Positions 63,301-64,000 of a DNA stretch of 64,000 bases are shown here, in pieces. Origin of the DNA: Bacteroidota bacterium (GTDB lineage: Bacteria > Bacteroidota > Bacteroidia > UBA8524); the NCBI GenBank assembly GCA_008933805.1, contig WBUH01000008.1, forward strand, positions 124,001 through 188,000. The letters are read 5' to 3'. The notes under the pieces were generated by a model, which did no database searches, was not told where the DNA came from, and was given only the letters and a program-made list of their open reading frames with translations. The translations under genes were made by a program, and so were the position numbers. Every line of letters starts with the position of its first letter. Positions within the stretch are counted from its first letter, which is position 1.

Positions 63301-63523
63301 AAGAAGAAGTTACGGAAGAATAGGATCAGGATTGTTCGAATTCAATGAAATTATTGATTTTTTGAGGAAAGAGAAAATACTTGAAAAAGACCAAATATAC
63401 GGTGAAACAAAAGTTAGCGTAGCAGAGAGTTACCGGACTGATATAGTAAAGTTTATCAAAGATGGAACACCAACAAAACTCATCTTCAATCTTATAAAAA
63501 AACTAAAAGATAATAAGGCATAA
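60362..63523 (+). CDS. Caspase-like protease fused to a STAND (NACHT-type) ATPase, probable antiphage defence
   Basis: A 1053-residue protein. Residues 8-235 form a caspase/metacaspase domain with the catalytic His in YFSGHGG (H88) and Cys in SDCCFS (C137, with D135). Residues about 240-390 form a second alpha/beta domain of unknown kind. Residues about 415-600 form the ATPase: Walker A LALVGAGGIGKTTIA (near 421-436) and Walker B LLIIIDGLDEV (near 505-516). The remainder is helical, as in sensor regions of STAND proteins, and ends in a winged-helix-like part. Such proteins bind an invader molecule, oligomerise and activate the protease to stop phage growth. Trigger and substrates are unknown. 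Confidence 0.85.
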   Translation: MAKENTNNYLLMIGIDEYNDSEFSRLNSSVKDCLDIKETLFKRYEFFSEKTTELYNEKATNYRIQSELGSISNLIKPEDNLVIYFSGHGGIDNKTKRGFWIPYDAKNEHTTWISNETLITYLSKINAKHIFLISDCCFSRSILITTPTKGFFTDASDYDDTQSRWALTSGENEVNDGGEHENTLFAEKIISFLNNSKVNFRVSKLIEYVKDEYSANSFQKPQGHPLNLEYHRGGEFIFKIQKRILEQSIEIKGYKDFEAVLQLHRPNATYKKVDSFEDATQKIGYEIFSELDRVKNQGTYFLCLYENTDITKTHERIKRTKNGVLKENSLIILVPRRKKKNQNENIKYTDSIKRTFRPRNLFFLDDFIQKECTPINYNPTNHNGFLDISNFVIPSYDINNQIYDTVDFYTDWITQGDEPILALVGAGGIGKTTIAQFIADKYMQNNTESTVLFIESGSIASELIKMKKESFISIYTFYETMCLEIGSNFQKLNESLFKLNFDAGNLLIIIDGLDEVISKVPNFDVNDFIESILFSNSELGNGKVVLTCRTHFWNQALYRSSQLKTIELLPFNDTQMNNFFFKTFINDKKKISKCLEIAKNFELSSEEIKHHYHPYVLDVIRTIVDSEQDFFEASLFDETHSFNPRIKNDYIIHRIFYREHLRYENISVSQQLNVFTECAIKYRGVVPITMFNSIISDAIGNHVDNNVFEILKAHPLLKNNKNSIQFKYDFLTDYFRGIYLTKFIDNSFTNNKVTNQLLTILNENCWFGSGFLEDVNNRIEVWDENCILRCSELISKLQDNNELSGQQKIKAISSLFSACLTINLHKKNNDIEQNTRLLKDLFAISNNEIKGLQMLNIHNNEGKIKFDFRDLKITKSTIDNFYFFWECLFNENTFFSECSIYNINSEQVKVLSIPEQNFHNCTVDDKFKAAFKKHKSSISIEKENIEIYLRDFFRLFFSYGKLQPQTLDKAHKGREAYNSLRRSYGRIGSGLFEFNEIIDFLRKEKILEKDQIYGETKVSVAESYRTDIVKFIKDGTPTKLIFNLIKKLKDNKA

Positions 63524-63534
63524 CTATTTAACTA

Positions 63535-63632
63535 AGCAAGATTGAATTGGGCGGCATCCACCTGCCCAATTCAATCTTGCTGGGGGAAACAAACCGCCTT
63601 TAATTTCTTTATTGGCGCTTCGTTTCCCCCAG
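63535..63632 (+). repeat. Two strong inverted repeats beside the relaxase gene
   Basis: AGCAAGATTGAATTGGGC (63535-63552) and GCCCAATTCAATCTTGCT (63564-63581) are a perfect 18-bp pair with an 11-base loop. CTGGGGGAAAC (63580-63590) and GTTTCCCCCAG (63622-63632) are a perfect 11-bp pair around 31 bases that hold a further CCGCC/GGCG pair. The first can terminate the caspase-STAND transcript, though no long T-run follows. Their density next to a relaxase gene also suits an oriT-like region. Confidence 0.7.
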
Positions 63633-63663
63633 ACCCCCTTCTAGGTTTATGTGCCATAAACTA

Positions 63664-63690
63664 AAAAGGCCGCCTATAAGGGCAGCCTTT
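63664..63690 (-). terminator. Hairpin downstream of the relaxase gene
   Basis: AAAGGC…GCCTTT forms a short stem with CCGCC/GGGCAG inside. It lies 19 bp after the relaxase stop on the minus strand, with AAAAA/TTT ends. Confidence 0.55.
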
Positions 63691-63708
63691 CAATATTGTT
63701 ATGAAGGG

Positions 63709-63999
63709 TTATCTGTCGATTTCCCTGTTGTCTCTTTCGTTTCGTAGTTTGCGTATGCGCTCTAATGTTTCTTGCATTTCTATTTCTTTGGTGTGATTGC
63801 GCTCCAGTTCTTTTATTCGCTCACTGAAGCCCAGCAAGCTGAACCTATGCTTACGTCCCGTCGGTGACAAGACTCCTTGCATGCGGTCACCTCTGAAGTA
63901 TACAGGAATATTTTTTTCTTTCAGTAACTGTTGAAGTTCATCGGTAGTAGCTGCTATCGCTAGACATTCCTCTATGTGCTGTTTCAGCTCCTCTCTCTG
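63709..63999 (-). CDS. C-terminal end of a relaxase/mobilisation protein, cut by the right edge
   Basis: The minus-strand frame is open from the window edge to TAA 63709-63711 and gives 96 residues. The stretch LLKEKNIPVYFRGDRMQGVL, then GRKHRFSLLGFSERIKELER, resembles the end of Bacteroidota MobA/VirD2-type relaxases (IPxYFRG…GxxYRFxxLG), followed by a charged helical tail. The nuclease domain lies outside the window. It shows that the 48-64 kb region is mobilisable. Confidence 0.65.
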   Translation of the reverse strand, partial: QREELKQHIEECLAIAATTDELQQLLKEKNIPVYFRGDRMQGVLSPTGRKHRFSLLGFSERIKELERNHTKEIEMQETLERIRKLRNERDNREIDR

Positions 64000-64000
64000 T

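Overview
The window is chromosomal DNA of a member of the Bacteroidota. The evidence is: secreted proteins ending in type IX secretion (T9SS) sorting domains, promoters with the TAnnTTTG -7 element and weak or absent Shine-Dalgarno sequences, a Sec-type (clade II) NosZ, and accessory genes typical of Bacteroidota mobile elements. I cannot name a genus.

Layout. 1-8.7 kb: a large T9SS-secreted beta-propeller-like protein, an AraC regulator with a short-chain dehydrogenase, a decayed T9SS gene and a large unrecognised protein. 8.7-27.3 kb: an anaerobic nitrogen-oxide region. It holds nosC-nosZ, nosL-nosD-nosF-nosY-copD-like, a Crp/Fnr regulator, a B12-dependent ribonucleotide reductase, an MbnP/MbnH-like pair, nadA-nadB, the Fe-S repair protein Ric, an Rrf2 regulator and norC-norB. 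The palindrome CTGAC-N4-GTCAG lies in front of nosC/crp, nrdJ, mbnP/nadA and norC. In five promoters the TTTG of the -7 box ends exactly 36.5 bp from the palindrome centre, the geometry of a class II Crp/Fnr activator site. I infer one regulon controlled by the Crp/Fnr protein encoded here. A separate 8-8-8 inverted repeat in front of ric is a candidate Rrf2 operator.

27.7-40.9 kb: AT-rich accessory DNA. It holds a stand-alone M41-type peptidase pair, then a tight operon of Wadjet genes jetA-jetB-jetC-jetD followed by two further nuclease-like genes: a DUF4297-like protein with a long helical tail, and a PD-(D/E)XK protein split by one in-frame stop. An ArdC-like gene with a damaged zinc site follows. 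41.1-48.3 kb: two T9SS-secreted proteins that share a module; the second is a giant M43-type metalloprotease.

48.3-64 kb: a mobile element. It holds an XRE regulator with a RuvC-fold protein, a large serine recombinase, a CBS-domain histidine kinase, small mobile-element genes, a LytTR regulator followed by three 21-bp-spaced LytTR-like boxes, a degenerate N6-methyltransferase, a DUF2958 gene behind a strong hairpin, a caspase-STAND ATPase defence protein with a small divergent partner, and the C-terminal end of a relaxase at the right edge.
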